Shown here: positions 33,183-61,244 of the stretch, piece after piece
How positions within the stretch are numbered: position 1 is the stretch's first letter
Layout: each line of letters begins with the position of its first letter
From: Glandiceps talaboti
Lineage: Eukaryota > Hemichordata > Enteropneusta > Spengelidae
Length of the DNA stretch: 64,000 bases
Assembly (NCBI RefSeq): GCF_964340395.1
Contig: NC_135558.1
Span: 15,828,000 to 15,891,999, forward strand
Direction: 5' to 3'
Made by a program: the position numbers and the translations under genes
Notes under the pieces: generated by a model
The model's database searches: none
What the model was told of the DNA's origin: nothing
What the model saw: the letters and a program-made list of their open reading frames with translations, nothing else

Positions 33183-33588
33183 AGTAACACTGAAGTAAAG
33201 CACTTTATGTGCTACACTCATTTATAGCATTCATATTACAAGTAACACTGAAGTAAAGCACTTTATGTGCTACACTCATTTATAGCATTCATATTACAAG
33301 TAACACTGAAGTAAAGCACTTTATGTGCTACACTCATTTATAGCATTCATATCAAGTGTAAAGGTATATTGTTTCAATTGGTTTATTTACAAGCCTAGCA
33401 TGTGGCCTTTCTAATGTGTTCAATAGTTAATGAAACTGTATACTTTTACACTTGATATGGATGCTATAAACGATTGTGGTACATACAGAAAATGCTTTAC
33501 TTAGGTGTTATGGGTTGTACTTGATATGGATGCTATAAATGATTGTGGTACATACAGAAAAGGCGTTACTTCGGTGTAATGGGTTGTA
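33183..33588. repeat. Palindromic array: three units one way, two the other
   Basis: A 58-bp unit (AGTAACACTGAAGTAAAGCA and CTTTATGTGCTACACTCATT) starts at 33183, 33241 and 33299. After a 100-base centre it returns inverted and diverged twice (33451 and 33520, CTTGATATGGATGCTATAAA). The core TATCAAGTGTAAAGGTAT also pairs across the centre. Confidence 0.85.
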
Positions 33589-33599
33589 GTTATAGTGTG

Positions 33600-36500
33600 T
33601 CTGTGTCAACCAGTCGATAGTTAACTAGCTGTTGTCATGTCATAATGCCTTATACATAAACAAACACGTAAACAACAACAACAAACAAACAATTCAAATA
33701 AATAAAAACCACTCGGGTACATTTTCGGTTGTAAACAATGTTACTTTATTGATGGTAAGCCTGAAAAACCAAGAATACACAAAAAATAGAACTTTCGCTT
33801 TTTTCGTTATTTTTTCGCATTAAAATCTAGCTGCCTATATCAATAGTTTTATTTTATGACTAAAAAAGTACATGAAGCAGAAGGAGTGTAATACTAGTAT
33901 GTTATTTAACATGTCATATTTAAGATGTTAGAAAAATTACGCAATATACGTTCGTTCAGTTTTAAATAGCCAGATTACAGTCACAGAGGTCTCCGCAATG
34001 TTAGCCTATTCTGTTCTATTGTATTCATAGAGTGCCGAGAATCGCGACATCGCCGCCATTTTCGACAAATTATGTTTAAAAGTAAAGTATGTCTTACATT
34101 TTCTTCAAGTTGCTTGCCAAATTTTGTACTCACATTCATTCGGTCATCCACAATACATTCGCTAAGACTCACTTGCCAGTTGGGTCTACGAAAATCGGTA
34201 TGTTGAGCCGACAAGCAAGTCCTAGAGACAGCAAAGTTATGGGCTGTACATTGTGTGTGTACATACATAATTCTGAACTTTAAGTTCAAGAAAATGATTA
34301 CTTTTGAACTGTGTGTATACTTCTGAAAAATGACAACTGGGATCATGAGACACGCCACCAAAGTTTGAATTAAATATATTTCATCATTAGCAAGTCATGT
34401 CAGGTTAGATAAAGACCCATTTTAATTTCTGAATGTACAGCGGAAGTATTATGGGATGCCAGAAGTAAAATTCTTCAACCCAAATAGCACAGTTATCAAT
34501 TTCGATAACATTTTTTTGCAGTAGTAATTGTAGTTCTTATCTATGCAAATTATGCATTTTGATAAAATTGTAAAAACTGCATTTATAATAATCGGATTTC
34601 AATGTTCCGCTTGATACATAATTTTTTTTTCTGGAGAACTCAATAACCATGGCAACTGGAACTATTCGCATAAATTTATAACATCCTGAATATTCATACA
34701 TGAAAGATAGTTATTGTATGCCAATGCTAATTGGAGAGGTTAAACAACAAACGTACACAGAGCTCAAGATCACATCTCACAAACCAACACATTTGGATAA
34801 GAAAAGTTACATTTGGAGGACATAAATACATCACAAGTTTTGGGATTAACAGTTTTGAATTATTAGCAGAGTTTAAAAATACACTGACAGTCACACTGGA
34901 GTAAACATCCATTACTTTCACAAACTATCATAATAATCTCAGTGGAGTAATCATCCCAACACACAAATGAGGTCAAAGGTTAAAATCTGCATACTAATAC
35001 AAAGTGTAGGAAGAAATAATGTTTTGGCACTATCGTAATATGACCTCATGATTGACAGTTGAAAAATTACATGCAAGAAAACATCAAAAACTGAAGATGA
35101 AAGAATCACTTGGCAAGTTTATTATTTATAAGGCAGTTGATATCCTTGAGACTGGTCTATGCTGAAAGAAGAAACGGAAAAGTCTGTTTTGTGTACGGAA
35201 AAGTTTCAACCATCTCATTGAATTCTTGTCAAAGTTTCAGCAGAAAAGTTTCATATTTTACATGTTTTATCTTATTTGTTGCGATCACTGTCCGCCAGTG
35301 TACCCTCTAAGCCAATTTGATGTGCCACTGACACACACACAACTTATAGTGACTCACCAAAATTTGGTTTTCCCCTATCTCTTACTATGTGGTGACTCAT
35401 AGAAATCCAAATTTTTCTCGTTTTGACTCACAACAACATTTGGCTATCATTAGAGGGCACACTGCTGCCCCCCCCCCCCTCCCACAACTGCACCCCTAAC
35501 CCCCACAACTCGACTCAATAGTCCATCGACCCCCCCCCCCTATAATTGTTGGTATTGCAAAGTCTACATACACAAATCAAGTATAAAGACATCAACTCAT
35601 AGCAGTACCACAAAATCAATATTCCAATCAAGCGAATATTAGATCTATAGCTAGTAATTAGGTCCTGTCTTTATAGTGGTTACAGTATCATATACTGCAC
35701 CACAAAGGCTCAGAAAAATTTGATGAATTAAAAGGTACATCACCACGGAAACCAAGAACGGTATGATGTACTGTACTGTACTGTACTGTGTACTGTACAA
35801 TGATAGTTAGGATACAACTACCCCATCAGTAATTTCACTTCATTTTGAAAGTTCTTGTCCCGAGTTTAGAAATTTTCTTTATATAAATTCAAAATCGAGT
35901 TCTCTCCGGTGTTTTTACAAGTCGTGGGTTATAACCATTAAAAGTAAAGTGGATTCGCTTGAATTTTATTGACATCCTGACCCATAGCAAACTCTAAGAC
36001 CCAGATTAGATGTAACGTCGTACTACAATAGGGTGTGTGCTAATTAACAAACCTTGATTTACGATAACTTGTTCATTTTATCACCTTCCTTTCGAGTGTT
36101 GTCAAATCTTTAATCACATCCACTGACGTGATCTTTGATCTACGACTAATATTTCCCTATATACGTACGGAAAACAAGATTAAATGGTTTTAGTCTGGGA
36201 AGCTACTTTGCCACAAATTGTTACCCGTGATTAGTTACTCCAAGTTTACAATCAGACAGGAATAAGGGACAAGATAACCTACTCCATAACAAAATAAATC
36301 CTGTTGTCATCTTGACAGCAAATGTAAACACTAAGAGAAAAATATTAGATGGTGAGGTAAACGGAAACCTTATAGCCCTCGGGGCATTATGAGAAATAAG
36401 ACCCGTTTGGTATTAAAACGTGACTTAATGTGATTTTAAATTGAAAGTGATGACAAAACGACAGAAATCATAAAAGTTTCATTTTGAGAGACTAATAACT

Positions 36501-39500
36501 CAACAAACGCCTACTCTTTATATGTGTGTGGTGCGATAATTTACCTTGCAGAAATTATAATGGCATTTAGGAATTCCCTTTGGAAGGTAGCGACCCCGAT
36601 ATCTCACGTGTGGAAAGACGGAGGAAATATCTATTTTGAATTTCATTATGACACGGCATTCTCTAAGGTTCCAAATTGAAGTTTGTTACATATCTACGGA
36701 GAGTTGTGTGAATCCCGATGGAGTCCAACCACAGATGTTGGATCACACCTGGGTCACTATGGAATGGTTTTCAGGTGGTATTTTTCATAGTACGTATACA
36801 GCCAGGAAAACCGTTCTAATGTTTCTTTTATGACTACACAACAGATGTTGCGAATTTATTTATTGGTTTGCAACGAAACAACGATTCAAGGTGTTGGCAT
36901 GACCTTTTTCAGATTGATTTTGTGACCTTGGGGTTTCTTTGTGTCTAAAATCGTGTAAAACCAATTCAGATATTTTCTTTTACAAAAAAAAAAAAAAAGA
37001 CCTAAACTATTTGCCTACTTGCCAGCAAAAATTTCACTGAAATAAAAAAAAAAAGATGAAAGACAAAAGGGGGAATCTTTGACTTGAGATAACTTGGTCG
37101 TATTTGTAATTCCAGTATGTCCCAATTTCCAAGTTATGGGGGGAGGGGGGGAATGTCATTTTGAGGGGGATTCACAAATCTAATGATCCATATTCGGAGA
37201 TCAATTGCCTGCAAGTTCTCAAACAGTATGAAACTTAAAAAAGCTTGTTGACTGTGAAACTAGTTGAAGATTCAACCCGTTTTAGTATTCATCTTCTACT
37301 GATAAAAGTAATAGGTAATTCGTTGAAACATTGTATATTTTGAAATGTCTGCAACTGATCTAAACAGGTTCTCAAATCCAATCAACTTATCTACAAATTT
37401 TCAATCCGAACATGCAGTCAAACATCACAGGCTCTCACTTGTAGCTTTTCAATATATCTTCATCAACAACATACCAATAAATGATTTCTGAGTGCACCAG
37501 ACTCTTTTCCTGTTTCAATAACAAGTTCATAATAAGTCTTTCGAAATTGATAAAACCAACGACGCAACATTTAAGTGAAAATAGATTTTCACCAACCTGA
37601 CATTTGGTGTGTGTGTGTGTGTGGGTTGATTTTGATTTACATTTTACTGGAGAGATATTGTCACCTGATTCATTTAGTAAAACGGACTTTCATAAAATTG
37701 AATCCATGATTAAAATAAATTTGTAAAAGGAACAAATTAATATGCGATCTCCTTGAATGGTTCAAAGATACAATATTTTGTCTGACGCATTATTTGAAGA
37801 AAATATAGTTTGGTTGTAAGAATTGAATAATTTACGATTTGTCTTTGTTTGATTTCGTTTTACCTTTTCTTGTTCAAAGACTGCCATTTATTTGACATGT
37901 TGTGTAAAGAAATTGTTGTTTGGCTGTAAGAAGTGAATAATTTATGGGTTTTTCTATTTATGGTTTTCCTTGGTAAAGCTGAGTGATATCACTGAGCAAC
38001 TAATGTGGGTGGGTAGTAAGATGTACTTTGTACTAGGTGATAACTACGGATGTGTTCCTATATCTGTGAAATTTGGACATTCTTGCAAATCAGAGCTAAT
38101 ATTTCTTCTGCGACACTTCCCGGTGTGTCTTGGACGGTGCCGCAGAAGAGGCTGAGGTTTACGACAAAAGATGAAGTTACAATGTTATTAGTAGTGAGCT
38201 GATGGGTCACTACTGCTTGTTTTTAAACAAGACGAAAAAACAATTTTTCATCAGCTCATGTCAGCCAATTTTGGTGCAAAAATCATGAGAAAGAAAAATC
38301 GCTTAAATGTTTTACACAATGTTTGTTTCTTAGTTAGTTTTCTTGACTCCAGAATTAAAAATTTGAGAATAAGTTTGCCAATAACAAGTTCAAAATAATG
38401 CAATGGTATAGTGCGTGCTGTAATACCTTGATAAATGGTTTTACCTCAGTTTGATGCTCCAAATTTTATTGAACAAATATCGACGGAATTTGGTTTGATA
38501 TTATGAATGACTAACGATAAACCAGAGCATTGTCTGACTTTTTTGGTGTTTTTTTCTGAAACAGGTTACCGTATATTTTAAGACTTCAAATTTCATTAAT
38601 TTTAAAATTAGATTCTATGACCATTTTATTTCAAATTATGCAAATTACATTTTCTAAGAGAACAGAAATTGTTGTGATGTGACTTTCAGTGTTTTAAAGT
38701 TGGAGGCTTCAAATTTCGTTGAAAATTAAATTCGATGAAAATTTAATTATGATTCGTAACCAAAACAAATCATGTTATTTCCTAAATTTTGATATTTTGG
38801 GAAAAAATTCAGTGTAGTTGAGCACTTCAAATATCCACTGACAGATACTTAGAATGAAATTGTCAGAATAATTTAGTTCCAAATTGAGTTATTTACGATA
38901 TAACACAAGTAGATAAGAAAAGCACATGAGCTGTCCTGGTTTTTTTTTTTCTGTTTTTGGAGAATAAAAAATGGCTGACAAGTTCTAGAAATCACATGAT
39001 AAAGTCTTTGTGGGAAGATAACACACACACAAATGAAAATTCATCGTCTAAGGCGATTACTTCCCAGTAGTGCTGGGAATCAAAAAGACATCATAAAACC
39101 CACAACAGATACAAGACTGGCAATAATTCACAATTCCCGGAAATACCAACTGACACACCGTTATCTACTGAGCATGCCCAATTCATCATCTATTCTGCCT
39201 GTGGAGCTGAGGGGGTCATGTGTCAATAGCTGTGTTCCCATTTGTACATTTGTCATTCTCCGAGTTGCCGAGTAACCTCATAAATCTAGGCTATGAAGAA
39301 TTAATGAATTAAAATGGGGATTATATTGCCGGAGATGATGAGCCTGTTAAAATTCAAATTATGGAGGTGCTGCTACTGCAAATATTACACCAGGCGATGA
39401 AAGGTGATCGACGTATTGCTGTACAAATGGTGGTCTGCTTTTTGTGACACTATTGAATTTTTACCAATATAGGTACCTATTCAAAAAACACCTCCACAAC

Positions 39501-40770
39501 ATCAAAATTTTTGACATTTTGATCTCCTATTTTCGACATTTGAGAAATTTAAATTCATGCATTAGGTGCCTTTTCAAGAAACATTTCTTTAAAATTGCAA
39601 TTTTCAAAATTACCCTTAAAAATTAAGTTAGAGGCAATATTGTCTTGCTTAGGAAAATTCCATTTTAGAAAATGTGGCCGAACTGTTCAAATAAACCTTA
39701 TTTTTGATAGCAAGTATTTGACATGTAAGAAATTTGTTTAAAATGTGTGTGCTTTGAAAAGGACTTCCAAAGTACATCCAATGATTTACAAAATTTGCTT
39801 TGATTCTACACCTTAAATAAATTCTCGGACAAAAAATGAAAACTTATATGCTGAAACTTTGACCCTTTCATATGTGTTGAATAACTTTTACGGATCTGTT
39901 GAACTGAAAATTTATTTTAAAAACTCAAAAATGATACATACGAGAGTTTGTAGTACCAATATTGGCATGCCTTGTAAAGGATACACCAGTCAAATAGAGT
40001 TTGTGGGATGTTTACTCCAATGATGGTTGTATTTGTGACTCCTGCAATGTTGAGGACTTCATGGTCTGTGTGAAATAGTCTTCGGTGAAAGTTTCATTGA
40101 ATTTCTTTTAGATCTGGCTTGACGAACGATAAACAGAAACTGACAAGTTGGTTACATTTGCAAATATTTTGATCAGCTTCTAATAAAATTCATTATTTTG
40201 ACACCTTTCGACCAAAATTATTCAATTTCTTGGACTGTTCTTTTGGCAAACCATGAAGTTGTTTGTTTGTTTGTTTGTTTTTTTGGAGAAATTCACAAAT
40301 TTTGACATCTGGCAATTTGGTGGGATAAGAAGAACCACTCTGTGCAAGAGTTGCTTAGTTTGTACATGGACCAATCACACTTTGGCACATTAGATTAAAG
40401 TGACAGAATTATTTGTAACAGCCAATCTGATTGGCTGGTTTAGAAAGATGTTAATGAGAAGACAAAATGGCCAAAGTTGCTTGGAGCTACAGTACAATTG
40501 TAGAATAAAAGATATTTTCGTACCAAAAAAAAAATGTAAAGATTAACAGAATATTTCACAAAATTAGATTTTGGATAAAAATATGTTATGATCTTATTCT
40601 ACGTGTTATTAATATTTGTCTACAACAATTTAAAGACATCAACCTCACTCAACATTTGTATCCAAATTGTGAAATTTATGTTTCCGCATTTTGTCGGAAA
40701 AAGCTGGTTACTTGAAAGATTGTGGTGGCAAGACCAACTTCACAAGTTTATTGTATGATGTAAAATATTT
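33600..40770. other. Long AT-rich intergenic stretch, no gene recognised
   Basis: Both strands were read. Open frames are short and unconvincing, including one of 126 codons at 33981-34361. C runs occur at 35467 and 35531. The part at 39030-39420 is less AT-rich and free of repeats, so it could hold a regulatory element. Confidence 0.5.
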
Positions 40771-40775
40771 TACAC

Positions 40776-41306
40776 TTTAAAGGGGCACAGTCTGTAACTT
40801 TATGGTCTTTGGTGGTTACTTTTGTTTAAAGGGGCACAGTCTGTAACTTTATGGTCTTTGGTGGTTACTTTTGTTTAAAGGGGCACAGTCTGTAACTTAT
40901 GGTCTTTGGTGGTTACTTTTGTTTAAAGGGGCACAGTCTGTAACTTTATGGTCTTTGGTGGTTACTTTTGTTTAAAGAGACACAGTCTGTGAACTTTGTC
41001 TTTGGGAATTACTTTTGTCTCATCCCAAAACATATTTATGTTATTCAAACTACTAACACATGTTGAATCATAGCACTCATTACTAATTTGTTCATGACAT
41101 AAAATTGATGTGATGACATAATTTTTTGGTTACTAATAAATTAGAAAACCACCAATCTAAGCTCCCATGCCTCTTTGTGCACATTTAACCACCTTTATGC
41201 CATCACAAATTCCCTTCTGAATAAGTCTTTGTGTATGTTCTGTTGTTGCATTTTGTACATTGAACTGAGTTAAAATAGGGTCTCAGTACAGGCAGTGCCC
41301 CTTTAA
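40776..41306. mobile_element. TTAA-flanked DNA transposon with five tandem left ends
   Basis: TTTAAAGGGGCACAGTCTGT then AACTTTATGGTC begins at 40776 and restarts at 40825, 40874, 40922 and 40971 (48-49 bp period). The last unit runs on into a 300-base body containing ACATGTTGAATCAT and CCTCTTTGTGCACATTTAAC, and ends CAGGCAGTGCCCCTTTAA at 41306. The ends are inverted copies and TTAA bounds each side, suggesting a piggyBac-type non-autonomous element. Confidence 0.8.
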
Positions 41307-42134
41307 TTCACAACCAACGAAAAGGACAAAAAACAAAAACAATCCATACATATCATAAACAGTAAATACAAACTTTGAAATTTTGAACAAAAAATTACAT
41401 TTGTGAGTTCAAAATCATTCATTTTTAGGCAATTTTGCAATACAAAAGTAAACATAGTCATTTAGAGTGTGGGGTGATTTGACTCAATTTGACCTAATCA
41501 AAATTTAATGAATTTTCATTCGAAAAAAACAGGCAGTAATTTTTGTCCTTGAAAAAAACTGGCCAAAAAGAGGTTTTCATAAAACCCTCCGCATTTGTTT
41601 AGAGAGATTCACTGGAGTGATATCCTCTAAAAATGTCCTGAGGTGGAAGTAAAATTGATTGCTTTTTTATCAATTTTGAAAAATGATGATGGATTGGCTC
41701 TTGGTTTAAAGAATTAATTAGTCGTTGGTGAAATCACGCCACTAGAAGTTGTCAAAAGATTACACATCATTTGTTGTCGGAGAGTTGGAAGATGTCAAAC
41801 GAAGCTAGAAGTTGTCGTAGATTTGTCGGATAGAATTAAAATGGAGTTGTCGGAATGATCCATTGTTATGTGGGGGTTGAGGTATGTTTTGATAACATCT
41901 GTGTTTCTGTGTGTGATTTACCTGTCTCTGCTGACTTTTCACACATCCCGTATCAAACCAGGAGTTGCTGTGATTTCCAGTGATTTGTAGACAACATCTC
42001 GCGTCAATACAGAGTAACTATGCTTTGCTCAAATTAATCAATGCAATGACTTATGTATTAGAGAGTAATTGTGTAACTAGGCAATGACACATGCACTTTG
42101 AATTTTATCGAAATTTGCAACTTGAGTGAACTTA

Positions 42135-42587
42135 GGACGATCGCATAATGTCACACAAGCTCAATAAGAGAACATCGTTCCTTTAGAACAAAAAACCTTC
42201 CCTCCTCCCCCTAAATGAACATTCACAAGTGCGACATCACACATTTATACATTATGTAAACCATGAAGAAAACTGTTGCGGTCACACCAGTACCACTACG
42301 ATCGATGGTTACCTTATGAACCTGTTTACCGAGATCGTGGTAAACACATCAAAATTTTAACCGTAAACCCAGCACTGTATCTCACACTAGAAGTAAAATT
42401 TCATTAACTAATCAACATCTCAGTAATAAATACAGAAGCTTTTATCATTGAAGGCGTGAAAGTTTTCGAAACTCGGTTAGAAGTACGAAAATGAAGTTCA
42501 GCAATCGCATTGAAGCCAGACCCCCTCCCCCACGTAAAAATGCGAAGTTCACTTAAATTGAGCTTGTGTGATATTGTGCGATCGTCC
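42135..42587. mobile_element. Element with 30-bp terminal inverted repeats
   Basis: GGACGATCGCATAATGTCAC then ACAAGCTCAA (42135-42164) returns inverted as TTGAGCTTGTGTGATATTGT then GCGATCGTCC (42558-42587), 28 of 30 bases matching. The interior has no long frame. Confidence 0.82.
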
Positions 42588-42825
42588 CTTCAAAGTCTTG
42601 TCTTTATTCTGTATTCCATTTATTTCTGTTCTCAATCTTCCCTTTGAGTGCAAAATTCTACTGGCTAGGAGCAATTCTCAGTATACTGCCATATGATGCC
42701 AACTGTACAAACCACTGATAACTAGCACTTCAAAGCATCTACCCAATCTATTAGTCCATCAAAAATAAGTCTATGTGTTGTTTCAATTTTTGGCACTAGG
42801 TCACCCATAGACATTTTAGGGTCAA

Positions 42826-43077
42826 AGTGTGTCAAAGGTCACTAAGCTGAGTCAAAGGTTACTGAGCAGTGTCAAGGTCACTGGGACGTGTAAATGGTGA
42901 GAAATTTGTCAAAGGTCATTGAGCCGAATCAAAGGTCACGAGATGTGTCAAAGGTCATTGGGACGTGTTAAAGGTTAATGAGCTGTGTCAAAGGTCATTG
43001 GGATGTGCTAAAGGTTATTGAGATGTGTCAAAGTTCACTGAGCTGTGTCAAAGTTCATTGAGATGTGTCAAAAGTCA
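42826..43077 (+). repeat. 21-22 bp tandem array of TGTGTCAAAGGTCA units
   Basis: About eleven units of GWGNTGTGTCAAAGGTCATT, drifting in length. Most units contain AGGTCA preceded by TCAA, an extended nuclear-receptor half site. Intergenic, 2.3 kb past the PBX stop codon. Confidence 0.85.
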
Positions 43078-43079
43078 TC

Positions 43080-45280
43080 TGAGTTTATAGGCAGCACACA
43101 GAACACAGCTTGGTCTGTTAAACTTCAATAGCATCTTCCTTCGTTTGTTGTATGCATGCATGCATGAAGAACTGACTAAAGCATTATCTATATTAAAATC
43201 TGAAGCCCACAGATGCCTGTGAAACAGTGATAAAAGATACAAGTATAAAATACATTAAGATATACAAAGTTACAACAGAATCTCACACACAGGATCTGCA
43301 AATTTGATTTGCAGTCTTTAAAATTTCGAGTAACTACCAGTATTACATCGTTTTGAATCTCTTTTTTTTGTTGTTGAAATTATTAGTCTGCTGTACATAC
43401 AGATTTTTTTTGAATTTTAAAATTTTGGATAATTTGCATGCATTTTTTTTTTATATTGGATTACTTTTGACAATTACAAACTATATCTTGTTGTACACCA
43501 CTCAAGCAAGATGAATAAAATACATAAGCAACAAATATGGCTGCCCCCGTTTCGTATTTCCATAGCAACGCAGCCTGCCATATTGTGACCACATACACAA
43601 ATATGGCCGCTTCAATGCCTCCCATTTCTGTTTCCCTTGGTAACCTAATTTGCTATGGTATGATAGTCATGTGACAGTTGCATTCGCTGTCTGCAACTTT
43701 CCAGAAATATGGATTTGATTTAAAGCGGCACAGGTTTTGTCACTTAGGGGGGCCTTAATCCAAACTTGCACACTTATATATTTACATATTTTTCCGTCAT
43801 TGAAATTTATGTTCATGAGCTTCTATTGATGGGATAGTGTATTCTACGAGAGTAAAACAAAACAAAAAATAAAGTCTCAATAATTCAGCCGTGGCGGCCA
43901 AATGATAAAATGATATACACTTTCTGGACATCAATCAACCCACCATATATCTCACGTATCGTGAACAACATACACACTTATTCAGTTGCACAATGCTAAA
44001 AAAAAACACAAAAAAAACAATAATAACAACAAAAATATGAATAGTTCAGTAATTTAGTACCCTATCTAATGTTTGGAAGTAAGAAATATTGAAATATTAG
44101 GTGGGATGAGTAATTGTTTGGCAGACAAGGTTCAAACTATTTTCATGTCAAACCTGCACATTTTTGGCATTTTTTATCACAAAGCTACCGACTGACCCAT
44201 TCATGTATACACAGTCCAAAATAACACCCTATGACTCTACATCGTTGTTATATATTTTTTGTTTAACTACAAGTACCCTCTAACTGTCCATGTATGATTG
44301 TCAATTTGTTTTTTTGTTGTTGTTTTTTTTTGTGAACTTCAATGGCAGAATAGAGAAAAAAAAAGTTCACATTTTGGTGGGTTTTCAAAAAAAAAAAAGA
44401 AACGTTTTTCTTGATTCCTGAAGTAGTACTTATACGACTTAAAAATAATACTTATTCATTTTTTGAGAAAAATAAAAAGACTGAAATTAAAATGTAATAA
44501 TTGTTAATGCTGTATTCGTTCAATGTGAGATCACACACCCACTCTTAAGCCTCAAAGTTTACAGGTTTTGTAAAAATTACCAAAATTTTGATTCGCACGA
44601 ATGAAAATATGTTTTGCATCTTGAATTATGACCTATGAATCATACTTACGAACTGAGCAGTGAGATAAAACTCCCATGATTCAAATGAGTGTGTACATGT
44701 TGGCTGCTGACATAAGTTGACCTCTGACATGACAAATGACCTTTGGCAATGACAAATGACCTTTGGCAAATGACAATCATCATTTTTCTCATGTCAGAGT
44801 CCTTTAGCACTAAGGTTTAGCTGACGAACTGTGTCACCAAGAGAGCGAAGTCGACATTTTTTGTGTTTATGTCTGTAATGTCTGAATTGACCAAAAGGTA
44901 TAAAAGACGATACATGGGAAAAAATGATGAGATTTGTCTGGTTTCACATCAAAATTTTGTTGACTACGATGCGACATGGTTCAGATTGACTTTCGTGTAC
45001 ATGCACCTAACTCATACCAATACATATTGGTCCTTACTTGCAAACAAATGCAACAACCAATAGTAATACTCCACGGCTCTGGAGTGGGTCAGCTGATCTC
45101 ACCTAACTCTCCTATGCCAGCATACACTCATGAACACAAGAAGTTTCGATACTTCAAGTTTAGATATCTACTCAGTTCGTTCTCATCGTAAGATAGTTTC
45201 ACAATTTTATCGACAAAGCATTGTGTTAGTGATATTATGAACCCATTCTGCAAAATTTCACATAACGAGTAAAAAAAAAT
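43080..45280. other. Downstream flank of PBX, no gene recognised
   Basis: AT-rich with T runs. It may include the PBX 3' UTR, but no polyadenylation site can be fixed. Inverted TGACCTTTG motifs recur at 44735-44770. Confidence 0.4.
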
Positions 45281-45430
45281 GTTCAATACAACAAATTATC
45301 GTAATTTGATTTGTTCAGAAGGGCCAGTAAAGACAGCAAGTAGACGGTGGGTATTGTAGCCTTCTTATTATACTGCGATACATTACGGCGTACATAGCCA
45401 TCTAACCTAGTACACTGTGATAATCGATGA

Positions 45431-59583
<14,153 letters not shown>

Positions 59584-60100
59584 CTACAGACAAAAGAAAG
59601 GAGAAAATTCAAATAAGTATATTTCGAGTAGACAAAATTATTCAAATTTATAATAACCGTCTTTATCAAAGACACAATTTAGTTAAATATCTCATAAAGA
59701 GCAAAACAATTCTACAAATTTTGGGCACAAATACTTATCTTGCTTCGACAGTCTATTTATTTAAGTTTGCTATGTCAAACAGCTACTTTTCCCGCCAAAC
59801 GAAACAATAATTTTATCATAATTTAACATTTGGGTTGTTTTTATTCATTTGTAGACCAAAACAAATGCTTTAATTTCATAATCTTATTAAATTTTGAACA
59901 CATAAATGCTTTCGTACGACACACAATCAGAAAGTGAAACACATCCTAACTACTCTATAATTGAAAACCATTCATACATTTTGAGATGAACTACATGTAT
60001 ATCTTGTATCACACATACAATTTCACCAAAATTAAGAAAGGCATGAATTCCCATCTGATGTTGAGAAAGTGACAACCCAGGTGCAACCCCACCCCACCCA

Positions 60101-60197
60101 CAGAGACAGACAAATAGACAGACAAACAGACACACACACACACATATACATACATACATACATACACATACAGTCACTGACAGACATACAGACAGGC

Positions 60198-60234
<37 letters not shown>

Positions 60235-60260
60235 CATGGACAGAGACAGACAGACAGACA

Positions 60261-60343
<83 letters not shown>
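60101..60343. repeat. (GACA)n(CA)n microsatellite
   Basis: GACA and ATAC units then an uninterrupted CA run to 60342. Confidence 0.97.
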
Positions 60344-60346
<3 letters not shown>

Positions 60347-61244
60347 ATTAATAAACATAACCTTGGACCTTCTCTTATAATATAGCCAAGAACATTTATA
60401 AACAATTCTACCAAAAAAGTTTTCCTTGTAACAAGCAAAGTAACGACAGGAGGGTCGGGAAGCAGGTTCAGATTAAAACCTTAGCACTGCTTTATACATG
60501 CACTGACTTTTAGTAGAATCAACACTAACGTCTGATTTAATCATCTGTCAGCAGTGATAATTTGTTGAAGTACTTGTTCTGCCTTGTGCATCTCAGATTT
60601 AGTACAGGCACGTGTAGAGCTCCATTCTTTAACTGAACACATCACACCCAGCAATCTACTTATGTTTGTGAACTCTCTTCTTCAATAATTCACTCTGCCT
60701 TCTTTGCATGACTGGGTTTCTCTGTGAAGGGCTTTAGAGGCAGTTTCTATGCTATTTACCAAAAAAATTGTATCTGTTTTCCAAAGAAACCTCTAAAATG
60801 CATCAGACTTCCTACACACAACTTTTCTCCACAAAATTTGCTTATTGAAAGAAGAACGAGAGCAGTATCCTAGTTTTACTAGATTTTTTACCAGAGGTTT
60901 TTTTTTTCAAATCTTTAGCAGCCAACAACACTCACTGTGTCACTTCCTTTCTTTTGGTGATCGAGCTACCAATTACCATTTTTACGTGGGTGTGAAATTA
61001 TGCGAGACGAGTGAAACTTTGTCCAGCTGCATAGAGAGATCTACACATTGCCTAAAGGTACGTTTCCGTAGGTAGGGGTTTATCAAAGAATTTTTGTTTT
61101 CTTAGCCGAGAGGGAAAGTGTGTTGTAATTCGATACAAAAGTACAATGTGGGTGTTTGAAATAATTAATGTACTCTTTAATGTAATGTCACTGATTTTGA
61201 AGCTTAAGCTCAAGCTGTACAAGTGCAGTGTAGTAACATTCTGT

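Noticed and set aside
33183-33354. CRISPR-like direct repeats
   Set aside because: Units abut with no unique spacers, and this is an animal nuclear sequence.
33981-34361. 126-codon minus frame
   Set aside because: No recognisable motif, AT-rich flanks and no convincing splice context; treated as chance.
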